Notes under the pieces: model-generated | The model's input: the letters and a program-made list of their open reading frames with translations, nothing else | Told to the model about the DNA's origin: nothing | Database searches by the model: none | From: Olsenella profusa | Lineage (GTDB): Bacteria; Actinomycetota; Coriobacteriia; Coriobacteriales; Atopobiaceae | Assembly: GCF_016900315.1 (NCBI RefSeq) | Contig: NZ_JACSNQ010000006.1 | Span: forward strand, 32,013 to 96,012 | Direction of reading: 5' to 3' | DNA: 64,000 nucleotides | Position numbers and translations under genes: made by a program | Shown here: piece after piece, positions 33,275-42,953 of the stretch | Layout: each line of letters starts with the position of its first letter | Numbering within the stretch: position 1 is the first letter of the stretch

Positions 33275-35275
33275 CTACTCCGCCGCATACACCGGAACGC
33301 TGAACTGAAGGTCATCAAGGGGATCAGTCCCGGCGCTCTTGTAGCACCCCTGCATGATGCTGGAGATTCCCGTGCACCACGAGGAGAGGCCCGTGCAGTA
33401 CTCGTGCCACGCCGAGCCGCTCTTAACCGCGCCCACAACGTCGTACTTCATGAGATAGAGCGTGTTCTGGGCGCCAGAGGAGCGGTGCAGATAGTTCTCG
33501 GAGATCCACTTGGCGGCACCGAGGACGGCAAGCCGGGGCGTCGTCCACCCCTCCTTGACCGCCATGGTCCTCCCGCCGGACAGGGCGTTCTCGTCCACCG
33601 CGCCGATGCCGTAGAAGTTGTAGTAGGTCTCTCCCTTTTTGTAGGGATACGTCACGCCGTTGACGACGACCTCTCCGTCCTCGTCGGGAGTCCACCCGCC
33701 TGCGAGCTCGGAGCACCCCCAGCCGCTTTCCCAGCAGGCGTGGGAGAGCAGGTAGACCTCGTTGAGCTGATACTGCCCCGCCGCATCGACAAAGGCGGAG
33801 CCGAGCGTGCGGAGCTGGCTTGGGCGGCCATAGCTCTGCTCGGAATAGCTGCAGTTGTTTGCCACGTACTCGTTGATGTCCTCCGCCGTGACGCCTGAAT
33901 ACCCAAGGTCAAGCAGCGCGAAGACGTTGAAGCTGGACTGACCGTACTCATACTGGTCGGGGTCAAGCGCATCGTAGAAGTCATCATATCCGTAGTCGTT
34001 GCTCTCGCCCCTGGCAACCTGAAGCTCCGCCATCCTACTACGCGTGATGTCGTATCGAATGAAGGAGGTGTTGTTCAGGTGGCGAACACCGAGCCTGGCA
34101 CAGATGTCCGCGCGCACCTCTCCGGGAATGGCGGTAGACCCTCCAAAGAACTTGATTGTCGTGTTAACAGAGCCGCCGTCCTCAAGGATGACGTCAGCCG
34201 ACTCTGAGCTGACGGCATCCGCGAGCAGCAGGACCGACTTCTCCCTGCCCTGGACCACGCCGCCCCCCAGAGAGTCATAGGGGGCCCTACCGGAGGCGAA
34301 GGCAACGCCGTCCCACGTGAAGCCCAGGTTCTTAACGGCGTATCGGGCGATTTCCATGCTCGTGGCATAGCGTGTGCTCCCGCCACGGCGCACTGTCTCC
34401 CCTCCACGAAGCGACGAAAGCCCCCGGAGAAAACTCTCGGTCTCTGGCGAGGTAACTGCCGCACCTCCGATGAGAAGGAAGTTGGAAGCATCCAGCTCGT
34501 CGGAAAGGACTCGTCTCTGCTCGGCGGGAAGGTTCTGAGAGCCGTCACAGAAGAAGACTGGCGCCTTGAGGGCATAGCTGATGGGAGAGACGGAGAGCGC
34601 GTCGGCAAATCCCGTGCCATTGGCAACGACCGCCGTGTCACCAGTCCACAGGCCATGGTCAGCACCGTAGCGATAGATCTTCATCTGCGTCTCGTAGCGG
34701 TCTGAGCCGCTCAGGCGCTCGACAGATCCCAGCCCCCTGAGCGTAGCCTCGACCGCAGAACTTGCGGCGCTCTCGCCGCCAATGAGGACGATGCTCTTTA
34801 CGCCGAGGGACACAAGCGCATCCATGGTTGCGTCGGGAACGTATGACTGGGCCGTCAGAAGGATGGGACAAGAGAGCGCCCCGGCAAGCCCCGCGGCGGC
34901 AATGGAATCGGCATAGCCGGCGCCACCGGCCACAATGGCGGAAGACGAGGAGGAGAAGGCGTAAAGCGCCTCCTTTGCCGCCGTCTCATAACGGTCCGAG
35001 CCCCCGAGATTGACCACGCCTACCTGACTGGAGCTTGCAAAAGTCTGGGGCTCCGGCGGAAGGTCCTCCAGCGTCAGTGAGTCATCGGGGACAAACGAAT
35101 ACTCGCCCTCGTCATTGACGTCCCCCACAAGCTGGCCAGCATATGCACGCGACGCGCCTGCCGGTGTGAGAGAGACGGTGAAGAGGCCAAGTCCAAGCAG
35201 GCAGGCCGCGGAGCCCCCAAGTCGGATAAGGCCGCGACGAGCGATTGCCGTGCTCTTATTGAAACGCTCTGTCAT
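33275..35275 (-). CDS. Tat-exported GH73 glucosaminidase with CWB2 anchor
   Basis: 666 aa. The N-terminus has twin arginines in ARRGLIRLGG before a hydrophobic stretch, a Tat-type signal. Three CWB2 repeats (about 65-365) follow. The C-terminal ~250 residues match LytD-type N-acetylglucosaminidase: LNEVYLLSHACWESGWG with the likely catalytic Glu, and YYNFYGIGAVDENAL. It would cleave the glycan strands of peptidoglycan. The ATG at 35275 has AGGGGG upstream, 9 bases after the amidase stop, so both are in one operon. Confidence 0.88.
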   Translation of the reverse strand: MTERFNKSTAIARRGLIRLGGSAACLLGLGLFTVSLTPAGASRAYAGQLVGDVNDEGEYSFVPDDSLTLEDLPPEPQTFASSSQVGVVNLGGSDRYETAAKEALYAFSSSSSAIVAGGAGYADSIAAAGLAGALSCPILLTAQSYVPDATMDALVSLGVKSIVLIGGESAASSAVEATLRGLGSVERLSGSDRYETQMKIYRYGADHGLWTGDTAVVANGTGFADALSVSPISYALKAPVFFCDGSQNLPAEQRRVLSDELDASNFLLIGGAAVTSPETESFLRGLSSLRGGETVRRGGSTRYATSMEIARYAVKNLGFTWDGVAFASGRAPYDSLGGGVVQGREKSVLLLADAVSSESADVILEDGGSVNTTIKFFGGSTAIPGEVRADICARLGVRHLNNTSFIRYDITRSRMAELQVARGESNDYGYDDFYDALDPDQYEYGQSSFNVFALLDLGYSGVTAEDINEYVANNCSYSEQSYGRPSQLRTLGSAFVDAAGQYQLNEVYLLSHACWESGWGCSELAGGWTPDEDGEVVVNGVTYPYKKGETYYNFYGIGAVDENALSGGRTMAVKEGWTTPRLAVLGAAKWISENYLHRSSGAQNTLYLMKYDVVGAVKSGSAWHEYCTGLSSWCTGISSIMQGCYKSAGTDPLDDLQFSVPVYAAE

Positions 35276-35284
35276 CTAGTCCCC

Positions 35285-36982
35285 CTATGCCTCTGCGATG
35301 CCGCGGGCAATTGCCTCGGCAACGGAACCCTTGCGACTCTGGTACGTGCTCATGTCACTTGACTTGTCGATAAAGCAGATCTCGAGAAGGACCGAGGGCA
35401 GCGGCCCGCTTACCACCGCAAGCCAATCGTCCTTCTTGTCTCGGTCCTTGAGACCGAGTGCCGAGACAAGCGCCGTGTGGGTGGAATTCTGCAGTGCCAC
35501 AGAGCCGGCCGCCGAGTTCTCCGAATGAATGTAGGACTCGGAGCCCGTCCCACCTCCCGCGTTGAAGTGGATGGAGACGAGCACTCCGCAGTCCATCGCC
35601 TTTGCCTCAGGGTGACGGAGCTTGTAATTGTTACCCGACGTGTTGACATACGCCGGCAGGCCATAGTCTGAGACAAGGTGGTTCCCGATGTCCTGCGCCA
35701 GCTCAGCGGTCAGGTCCGCCTCCCTGTAGCCGCCGGAAATAGCGCCCGGGTCGCTCCCGCCGTGTCCGGCGTCGACGTATACCTTCATGCCTTCGATGTC
35801 GGTAAGGGAGTAGCCCGCTGCCAGGGCAAAGCGCGTCTTGAACGCACATGAGTAGACGTTCTTCCCGCCAAAGAACTTGAGCGCGCTCGGCTTGGAGGAG
35901 AACGGAATCGAGGGGGCGCTGTGATAGTCGTTTTCGTCCATCAGGACGATCACCGAGTTCTCAGCGCCCTGGACGGGGCCGCCTCCAAGGGCGTCGTAGG
36001 GAGCGAGGCCCGAGGTAAACGCCATGCCGGTGAGGCTCATGCCAAGAGTCACCGCATAGTCTGCAATCTTGCGAGAGGTCTCGTACCGGCTCTCTCCGGA
36101 AAGAGGCGTCACCGATCCCAGAGGACGCAGCGTTGACTCAACGCGGCTCGACATGACGCTCTGGCCACCAACCAGAATGAAGCTCGTCATCCCCGAGGAC
36201 AGGATGGCCTCCTCCTGCTCCGCCGGGAAGTACGTCGTCTCATCGACATAAAAGACGGGCGCCTTGAGCTTGTAGCTCACAGGCGAGACGGCGAGCGCGT
36301 CTGCAAAGCCGGTGGCGCTGGCCACGACGGCCGTATCGCCCCAGAGGTCGTGTTCAACGCCATACTCGTACACGGCCATCTGGGTGTCGTAGCGTGTCAT
36401 GCCGGACAGGCGGGTCACCGTGCCGCCCGAACCAACGAGGGTGTTAAGGTCGTCTTCGACCCGCGCCGAAACCGCAGCCTCCCCACCCAGAAGGATGACG
36501 TCGCGAGCACCGATGGTGGTAAGCGTCGAAGCGGCCGTTGGGGAAAGCTCGTCAGGCGCGGTGAGGACAATCGGGCAGGACAGGGCGCCTGCGAGTCCGG
36601 CGGCGCAGATCGAGTCCGCATACCCTTCCCCGCCAGCGACGATCGCCCATGCAGAGCTTGAGAACGCGCTCAGGACCTGAGCAGCGTTAGTCTGGTAGCG
36701 GTCAGAACCGCTAATCGTACGTATGGCATAGTCAGCTGAGGAAAGGGCGGCAGCGGGGCTCTCTGGGAACTCGGTCCTGATCTGACCGGACCTGATCGCC
36801 TCCTCAATCTCCTCTTCGGTAAGTGGGGTCTGGTCACCCTCCACCGTTGCGTAAGCAGTCTCAGGGGAAAGAAGCTCCCCGCCAACAGATAGAACCGCAC
36901 CAAGGCCGAGGGCACACGCAGCGGAACCCCCAAGCCTCAGAAAGCCACGCCGAGTCAGGCCGGCAGCCGTATTCTTGGTCAT
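35285..36982 (-). CDS. Tat-exported N-acetylmuramoyl-L-alanine amidase with CWB2 anchor
   Basis: 565 aa. Tat signal TRRGFLRLGG near residue 10, three CWB2 repeats (about 85-375), then an Amidase_3 domain (about 390-565): zinc ligands in VDAGHGG and HPEAKAMDCGVLVSIHFNA, and catalytic Glu in LLEICFID. It releases stem peptides from muramic acid. Start MTKNTAAGLTRRGF at 36982 was preferred over the upstream ATG because the twin-arginine motif then lies near the N-terminus. First gene of the amidase-glucosaminidase operon. Confidence 0.9.
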   Translation of the reverse strand: MTKNTAAGLTRRGFLRLGGSAACALGLGAVLSVGGELLSPETAYATVEGDQTPLTEEEIEEAIRSGQIRTEFPESPAAALSSADYAIRTISGSDRYQTNAAQVLSAFSSSAWAIVAGGEGYADSICAAGLAGALSCPIVLTAPDELSPTAASTLTTIGARDVILLGGEAAVSARVEDDLNTLVGSGGTVTRLSGMTRYDTQMAVYEYGVEHDLWGDTAVVASATGFADALAVSPVSYKLKAPVFYVDETTYFPAEQEEAILSSGMTSFILVGGQSVMSSRVESTLRPLGSVTPLSGESRYETSRKIADYAVTLGMSLTGMAFTSGLAPYDALGGGPVQGAENSVIVLMDENDYHSAPSIPFSSKPSALKFFGGKNVYSCAFKTRFALAAGYSLTDIEGMKVYVDAGHGGSDPGAISGGYREADLTAELAQDIGNHLVSDYGLPAYVNTSGNNYKLRHPEAKAMDCGVLVSIHFNAGGGTGSESYIHSENSAAGSVALQNSTHTALVSALGLKDRDKKDDWLAVVSGPLPSVLLEICFIDKSSDMSTYQSRKGSVAEAIARGIAEA

Positions 36983-37002
36983 TTGACCATCTTCTCCTTT
37001 AT

Positions 37003-37031
37003 GTATGCGTGGGAACACAACCTCTTGTCAA
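37003..37031 (-). promoter_or_regulatory. Possible promoter of the amidase operon
   Basis: A perfect TTGACA reads on the minus strand (complement of 37026-37031), about 45 bases before the ATG. The matching -10 region is poor (CATACA-like), so only the -35 is convincing. Confidence 0.35.
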
Positions 37032-37126
37032 GCTCGCAAAACACTATAGAGGCATCCTATAAGGCAGGGTGCCGCAAACACAGCCTAGGAGGAACCGGGC
37101 ACACATACCTTAGCAAAACACGGTAC

Positions 37127-38206
37127 CTAGACAAGTCTCCTTAAACCTGGGATACGCCCGAGCAGGCCAGAGAGGATTAAAGAGACGCTGCCTATGACAA
37201 TCGCCCAGATTAAGGCAAGCCACGGGAAGGCTCCCGCGGAGGCATCAATCGCCTCACTCAGTAGATAAATAAGCAGCGGATGAATGAGGTAGGCGCCGAA
37301 CGACGCCTCGGACATGCCCGTAAGCTACTTTGTGAGGGAGGGGGAAGGCCTCCTGCGGCCTTTTCTCGCAAAGACAAAGACCGCGACGGCGCAGGCAAAC
37401 ACGTTGGGCGTCAGATTGTCGTAAAGATGGACGAGCCCACCACCTTGCACGCTAAGCAAGAAGGTGCCGGCCACGGTAACAAGAAGGCCGATAACGCCAC
37501 CAAGACAAATCCCCGCCCGGGCACAGGCTGGCAGATCGAGCCTGCTGAGTAGATAGCCAACAAGACAGTAGCCGGCGTAGCAGAGTGGGACGTGCGCATC
37601 CGAGACGAGAGAGCCAACCGCGCCTCCCAGCGCCCCGCCTGAAAAAAGTGGTACGTAGGAGGTGAAGAGCGAGACAACGAAGAATGCGCACGAGTAGATG
37701 AGAGCCGGCTTGCTGCGCGCTATCGCTCTGAGCACGGGAAGCATCGCCGTGACCACAACGAACATCGGAAGATACCAGAGATGATACTCCCCTCTTATCA
37801 CGCCCAGGAAAAAGGAGCGCCACCCAGGCCACCCCTCCATCCAGGCGTGATATACCGCATAGAAAGTCGACCAGATGAAATACAGCGCGACGAAGGGAAG
37901 TATGCGACGTAGCCAGAGGTCCTTTGCCGGCCTCTCATGATGCTCGTCAAGCATGAGGGCGCCGCTCACCATCAGAAAGCAGGGGACGGCCCAGCGGCTG
38001 ATGCCGTCGAGAAGGTCGACAACGGCCCATTCCGCACTTCCCAGGGGGAAGATGGAAAAGAGAGTCGCCGTAACATGGGTCAATACGACGGCATAAACCC
38101 CAGCGACCTTCAGGAAGTCAAGGTAGGCAATCCTCGTTCGCTGATTCTTGCCAGGAGCCGAGACGGCGCCGCCAGTTTCATGGGTCAAGCAAGTCATCAA
38201 GCGCAT
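37127..38206 (-). pseudogene. Acyltransferase_3 family membrane protein with in-frame TAG
   Basis: Two open segments in the same frame, 38206-37325 (293 aa) and 37315-37127, are separated by one TAG followed by Leu-Thr-Gly. Joined they give a normal ~359-residue acyltransferase-3 membrane protein: YLDFLKVAGVYAVVLTH with the active-site His near the start, several membrane helices, and the family end SFGAYLIHPLLIYLL after the stop. A complete relative lies at 47730-48767. These enzymes O-acylate surface sugars. It overlaps the upstream glycosyltransferase gene. Nonsense mutation or sequencing error are both possible. Confidence 0.8.
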
Positions 38207-39152
38207 CGTCCTTAAACAGATCGTCTATGGAAACGCCCAGGTGCTCCAAGCACCACTGCCTTAACGCGGAAATCGCACGATCGTTTCCGCCCTTTGCATT
38301 GGTGCTCCAGAGCGAGTCCTCCTGCGTCCCCTCAATCGTGGTCACGCCCTGCCAGCCGGGTATGCTGAGAGAGGGCCAGCCGGCAAGGGCCGTCATCACC
38401 TTAAGCCAGATGTCGTCAGCGTTAAGGCAGGTCTCTTTGATTGCCTCCTCGTCAAAGGCCTGGGGAGGCAAGCTCCCTGGAGGAAGTAGCATTCCCGCCC
38501 CGGACGTCGGAAAGAGCCTCATGCTCGGGTGGTTAAGCGTGCGCGGATGATGGTTCCCCGACTCAAGAATCCACTTGTTATACGCGGCGATACTGCCCTC
38601 GCTCGTAAAGTTGATCACATGGCATCGAACGCCACAAACGGCATGGGGAAAGCGACGGTGGGCCTCAACGAGCTCCGACACGAGGGTGTTTCTGCACTCG
38701 ATGTCGTCATCCACCGTTATGACCAACGCATCGGGATAGTCCCTTGCGGCATAGAGATACTTCTTGTGCGAGCGCATGTTCCCCTCGACCCAACGTATCT
38801 TGAAGTCGTGGCCCCTGCATGCAAGCAGCTCACGCGGAAGCCCCCCCTCTCCGTTGGGGAACTCGTCACGCGAGAGATAGAGGACTATCCTGTCCGGGAG
38901 CATGGTCTGGGCAAAGAGCGACCTTACGACGCGATGAACCGAGTTGATTCGGCGCGGGTATGACGTGAGGCTGACGACGATTTCGTCTCTGCTCAGGAAG
39001 AGACGGCCGAGTCTTGTGGCGACTCTCCTTGTCTTGTTCTTCAGTAGTGCCAGCCTGTTCCAGCCTCGCACAAATCCCCCCCAACAGACAATCTGGTCCG
39101 AACACCGGGCCCACCTGTCACGCCTCCGCGGGACGGGCGGCGCCGGCATCAA
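38178..39152 (-). CDS. Glycosyltransferase, GT-A fold
   Basis: Up to 324 aa; the true start may be downstream (for example near the LSRDEIVVSLTSYPRRI segment), since the first ~45 residues look non-conserved. The motif VITVDDDIE is the metal-binding DxD of GT-A enzymes, followed by NADDIWLKV. Such proteins add sugars to surface glycans. Its end overlaps the acyltransferase pseudogene by 29 bases. The donor and acceptor cannot be told. Confidence 0.7.
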   Translation of the reverse strand: MMPAPPVPRRRDRWARCSDQIVCWGGFVRGWNRLALLKNKTRRVATRLGRLFLSRDEIVVSLTSYPRRINSVHRVVRSLFAQTMLPDRIVLYLSRDEFPNGEGGLPRELLACRGHDFKIRWVEGNMRSHKKYLYAARDYPDALVITVDDDIECRNTLVSELVEAHRRFPHAVCGVRCHVINFTSEGSIAAYNKWILESGNHHPRTLNHPSMRLFPTSGAGMLLPPGSLPPQAFDEEAIKETCLNADDIWLKVMTALAGWPSLSIPGWQGVTTIEGTQEDSLWSTNAKGGNDRAISALRQWCLEHLGVSIDDLFKDDALDDLLDP

Positions 39153-39358
39153 GAACCGTGGCCACGCACAACGCGCGACAAGGGAGGAACCCTCTTTCAG
39201 TATCTCACCTCCATCACCTTGACGTCTACGCCCGCAGCATTACCACACCCCCTGACGCTGATGGCGCCAGCCCCCTCCCCGTCGGGACACACTGAATTCG
39301 GAAGAGGATAGGCATCATACCCACCTGCGGCACGACGTTGCCCACCAAAATACGGAGG
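39153..39358. other. Spacer, nothing recognised
   Basis: 206 bases of mixed composition between two minus-strand glycosyltransferase genes. No repeat, promoter or terminator was identified with confidence. Confidence 0.3.
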
Positions 39359-41239
39359 CTACTTTCTCCCGCTAATGGCAACGGCAATGGACCGCATGAC
39401 CTCGCGCCGTCGAGACCCTATGGGGAGAAGCGGATCAAATACACGACGCAGGGGATTATCCTCACCTATGGCGCGCGGCGAGGAGGCCCTCGCAACCACG
39501 GGAGCCCCCGCAAGGTGTGCGACAAGAGCCTCATAGAAAGGCGTCTCGCGCGCATAACGCCAGTAATGCTCCGCAAGGTCGCAGTTCACCGTGTTCCAGG
39601 GCTTCTCCACGCCGGCATAATGAATAATGCGGACACAGGAGCGAGAGCGCTGATAGTCCTTGAAAATGCGCGCCGGAGCATACGAGAAGACCCGGTCAAC
39701 GCGACCGGCAAGATCGGTCATCACGTTCCAGGAGGCATCGAGATAGGTAACGCGTCCCTGGCACGCAGCATTGAGGGCGTCCTGATCGTTATAGATAAGA
39801 CGCGTGTCTTCTGCCATTCCTAACCACTCATCGACCGTGTGAATCGAACGCATCACAGCCGTATCAAGGAGAAGGACGCCCGCCTGGAAGTAGCCGAACG
39901 GATCGCTCATGCCAAGGACCTCACGAGCATAATGCTTCCTTCTGCCATCCCGGTAGCCGAGGTTGCCCGCAAAGTCGACATCGCGTACGGCCGCGACGGC
40001 GTTCCCCTTCATATCAGTGTCAAATAGCTCGGCAACATCGCCCTCGACAATCAGGTCTGAATCCAGATAGAGAACCTTTTCGTAAAAGGGAAGAAGGTCC
40101 TGGATCAGGAAGCGATAGTAGGTCTCGGCGCTAATGTGCGGATTGCTCGTGCTGAGCTCATGGCCGGCGACAATGTTGCCGACATCTTGGAACCTTAGTG
40201 TCGCATTGGGATGGCGCTCAGCAAGAAAAGCCGTCATGAGGCCCTTGTGCTCTGCAGAAATTCCACGCTCAAGCACGATGACGTCATAGCGACGTTCCCG
40301 GGACGCGTTTGCCAGCATGGAGTGCACGGTCGTTGCAAGCATCGGGACATACCCATCGTCCGCGGCGAGCACGACGGGCACAACAGGCCGATCATCAACA
40401 GGAAGCGGCCCAAGCGGCTCATGGCGGTCTGGGTAGTTGAAATGAACGCACTGAAGCTCACGCGTGACCCAGCCGGCACCAACCCGCATATGATGGGCAT
40501 AGTAGATATTGAAGAGCCGTTCGGCGAGGTGCCCGGGAGTCCTCAGGGCCTCAACGCTATAGTCCTCCATGTCCGTTTCTTCGACGAAACGCTTGAGTAT
40601 CGGAAAAAGCCAGGAACAATAGTCAAAGAAGATGTCACGCTTCATGATAAACATGTTGCAGAAGCAGGACCGATGCCCATCGAGAAACGCATCCGCATCC
40701 TCAGAGAAGTCAGGATGGAGTTCCTTCAAAATCTGAACAGCCCGCATGAGGTCTTCAGGATGTAGACGGTCGGCGAGCTCATAGTGATGGCGCGGCGTAC
40801 CAACCCCACCTGGGAAGCGCCTCAAATCCTTTATCTCGGTCGTGATAACGTCACAGCCTTCGACAACGCTCCTGATGGTGTCATCATCAAGCCCATAGCG
40901 TGCCTGAGTTGCGGGGCAGACGTAGTCATCCATAACCTCCCCCCAAGGGTTCTCCTTATGACGCTCGGGGGAAAAGTCAAAGTAGCGCCGATAATGGCAG
41001 AAACCATAGTAGTCGGCATCAACGTTCTTCCATGCCCAGTACTGCGTGGTAATCTCGCAATAGAGGGGATTCTGGTCAGAGATGTTATCGCCCTCGTCAT
41101 CGTGCAGGGCCCAGGGAAAGCGGTGGTTGGCAAGTGCGCTGCCCACCTGAACAGGCTGCAAAATTCTGCTCTCAAAGAGGTCGACAGGCTTGTGCGTGGA
41201 GACAAAAATAGAAATTCTCGATGGGGTGTCGGTCGACAT
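39359..41239 (-). CDS. DUF4422-GT8 two-domain glycosyltransferase
   Basis: 626 aa. Residues ~8-235 are DUF4422 (ISIFVSTHKPVDLF, YWAWKNVDADYYGFCHYRRYF, CNMFIMKRDIFFDYC), a putative glycosyltransferase module. Residues ~275-560 are a GT8 family domain (PVVLAADDGYVPML, VLYLDSDLIVEGD with DxD, HYAGVEKPWN). It probably adds hexoses to a capsule or teichoic-type glycan. The ATG at 41239 has AAGGAG six bases upstream. It is closely related to the C-terminal two thirds of the gene at 44631-47657. Confidence 0.88.
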   Translation of the reverse strand: MSTDTPSRISIFVSTHKPVDLFESRILQPVQVGSALANHRFPWALHDDEGDNISDQNPLYCEITTQYWAWKNVDADYYGFCHYRRYFDFSPERHKENPWGEVMDDYVCPATQARYGLDDDTIRSVVEGCDVITTEIKDLRRFPGGVGTPRHHYELADRLHPEDLMRAVQILKELHPDFSEDADAFLDGHRSCFCNMFIMKRDIFFDYCSWLFPILKRFVEETDMEDYSVEALRTPGHLAERLFNIYYAHHMRVGAGWVTRELQCVHFNYPDRHEPLGPLPVDDRPVVPVVLAADDGYVPMLATTVHSMLANASRERRYDVIVLERGISAEHKGLMTAFLAERHPNATLRFQDVGNIVAGHELSTSNPHISAETYYRFLIQDLLPFYEKVLYLDSDLIVEGDVAELFDTDMKGNAVAAVRDVDFAGNLGYRDGRRKHYAREVLGMSDPFGYFQAGVLLLDTAVMRSIHTVDEWLGMAEDTRLIYNDQDALNAACQGRVTYLDASWNVMTDLAGRVDRVFSYAPARIFKDYQRSRSCVRIIHYAGVEKPWNTVNCDLAEHYWRYARETPFYEALVAHLAGAPVVARASSPRAIGEDNPLRRVFDPLLPIGSRRREVMRSIAVAISGRK

Positions 41240-41478
41240 GGAACGCTCCTTCACTAGACGAGAAGAGCTCGTCTCGGACCTTTGCACGTAAGATGCCTCT
41301 AGACCGTGAAGCCATCGTTTGGCTCCGAGATGGTGGCGACCCAACGAATGAAGTCCACCCTTTCATCTGAGCGCAGACATGTTCACGGACAGGAGAACTG
41401 TAACCCACTGGGGGACCTCGCGGGAAGGAAGAAGCATCCAAACATGGCACCTTCACCGACAGTCGGGCAAATTTCGAT

Positions 41479-41508
41479 ACTGTAGACGAGAGTAGGCACC
41501 CATTTCAA
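41479..41508 (-). promoter_or_regulatory. Promoter of the DUF4422-GT8 gene
   Basis: Minus-strand TTGAAA (41503-41508), 18-base spacer, TACAGT (41479-41484). The leader to the ATG is about 235 bases. Confidence 0.5.
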
Positions 41509-41647
41509 TCGTGAGAGCAGGGGACACGGACAACATGGCCCCGCCCGCAGAATTGCACGCTGAATCCTATTTTCACGCTTGCGAACGGCAAGGCCGGCGC
41601 CGTCGTCAAGATGTGTCACCTTCCCGAATCTCTAGATGCATGACCGA

Positions 41648-41653
41648 TATAAT
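41648..41653 (+). promoter_or_regulatory. -10 box (TATAAT) for ugd
   Basis: Perfect TATAAT 35 bases before the ugd ATG. No good -35 at 16-18 bases. Confidence 0.5.
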
Positions 41654-41687
41654 GTTTGCATCATCAACGAGGACTCAAGGAGAGCTC

Positions 41688-42863
41688 ATGCACATCGCTA
41701 TCGCAGGACTCGGGTATGTCGGCTTGTCGCTCGCTTGCCTGCTGTCACAGCACAATGAGGTGTCAGCCGTAGACATCGATGCCAGCCGCATCGAGAGAAT
41801 CAATGCCGGGATTTCTCCCATCGCAGACCCGCTTATCGAGCGATATCTTGCCAGTCATCCACAGAGCCTCCACGCTACCGGAGAGGCTCAGACCGCCTAT
41901 GCGAGGGCCGACCTCGTGATTATCGCCACACCCACCAACTATGACGATGAGACCCACTCCTTTGACACAAGCAGCATTGAGAGCGTCCTTGACCTTGTCG
42001 CCTCCTCTGACGGCAAGCCCACCGTTGTCATCAAGTCCACCGTGCCAGTAGGCTATACGGACCGCATCGCACAAGGCTACCCCATGCTGCGCATCCTTTT
42101 CTCGCCAGAATTTCTTCGAGAAGGACACGCCCTCGAAGACAACCTACACCCTTCCCGCATAGTAGTGGGCGTAACCCGTCCGGGCGACAAGGACATTGCC
42201 TGGAGTTTCGCCAAGCTGCTAAGCGCCGGCGCTAAAGATGACCACGTGCCCGCTCTTGTTATGGGCTCCACAGAGGCTGAGGCAATCAAGCTTTTTGCCA
42301 ACACTTACCTAGCCCTTCGCGTTTCCTTCTTCAATGAGCTAGATACTTATGCCGAGTCCAAGGGGCTCGACACCCAGGCCATCATCGAAGGCGTCAGCCT
42401 GGACCCTCGCATCGGCAATCAGTACAACAATCCCTCGTTCGGCTATGGTGGGTACTGTCTGCCCAAGGACTCCAAGCAGCTGCTTAGCAACTACGCCGAC
42501 GTACCTCAGAATCTCATCCGAGCCATCGTAGAGTCAAACGCTACTCGCAAGCGCTTTGTCGCCGAGCGTGTGCTTGCTCTCAAGCCTCGGATGGTGGGCA
42601 TCTACCGCTTGGTCATGAAATCTGGCTCGGACAACTTCCGGCAAAGCGCCATGCTCGATGTGGTGCGACTGATTTCTGACTCTAACGTGCCTGTCATCAT
42701 CTACGAGCCAACCCTCACAGGCGACGAGGCGCTTGACCACCCTCTCGTAAGCCTAGATGAACTTAAGTCCCAAAGTGACGTCATCCTCGCCAATCGCTGG
42801 AATGACGACCTCGCCGACGTGCGGGGCAAGGTTTATACCCGCGATCTATGGCAAAGAGACTAG
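41688..42863 (+). CDS. ugd: UDP-glucose 6-dehydrogenase
   Basis: 391 aa. It oxidises UDP-glucose to UDP-glucuronate with two NAD+. Rossmann motif IAGLGYVGLSLA near the start, TPTNYDD, FSPEFLREGHAL, catalytic Cys in GYGGYCLPKDSKQL. Start MHIAIAGLG at 41688 with AAGGAG upstream; the longer upstream frame is not conserved. It precedes a glycan ABC exporter, so glucuronate is probably part of the polymer. Lower GC than the dap or ribosomal genes. Confidence 0.95.
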   Translation: MHIAIAGLGYVGLSLACLLSQHNEVSAVDIDASRIERINAGISPIADPLIERYLASHPQSLHATGEAQTAYARADLVIIATPTNYDDETHSFDTSSIESVLDLVASSDGKPTVVIKSTVPVGYTDRIAQGYPMLRILFSPEFLREGHALEDNLHPSRIVVGVTRPGDKDIAWSFAKLLSAGAKDDHVPALVMGSTEAEAIKLFANTYLALRVSFFNELDTYAESKGLDTQAIIEGVSLDPRIGNQYNNPSFGYGGYCLPKDSKQLLSNYADVPQNLIRAIVESNATRKRFVAERVLALKPRMVGIYRLVMKSGSDNFRQSAMLDVVRLISDSNVPVIIYEPTLTGDEALDHPLVSLDELKSQSDVILANRWNDDLADVRGKVYTRDLWQRD

Positions 42864-42953
42864 GAGATCCTGCATTGCTCTGAGCGTTCTATGGGCTTCA
42901 ACGTGCTGTGATAGGATTTCACCGTCATTATTCTCGACCGTGCGGGAGCTACC

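Larger units (their letters stand above)
41240..41687. other. 448-bp divergent regulatory gap before ugd
   Basis: No gene is visible. The gap has promoters in both directions (listed separately), and a long leader of about 235 bases upstream of the DUF4422-GT8 gene. No riboswitch, JUMPStart-like or terminator structure was recognised. Its composition is AT-richer than the housekeeping part of the window. Confidence 0.4.
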
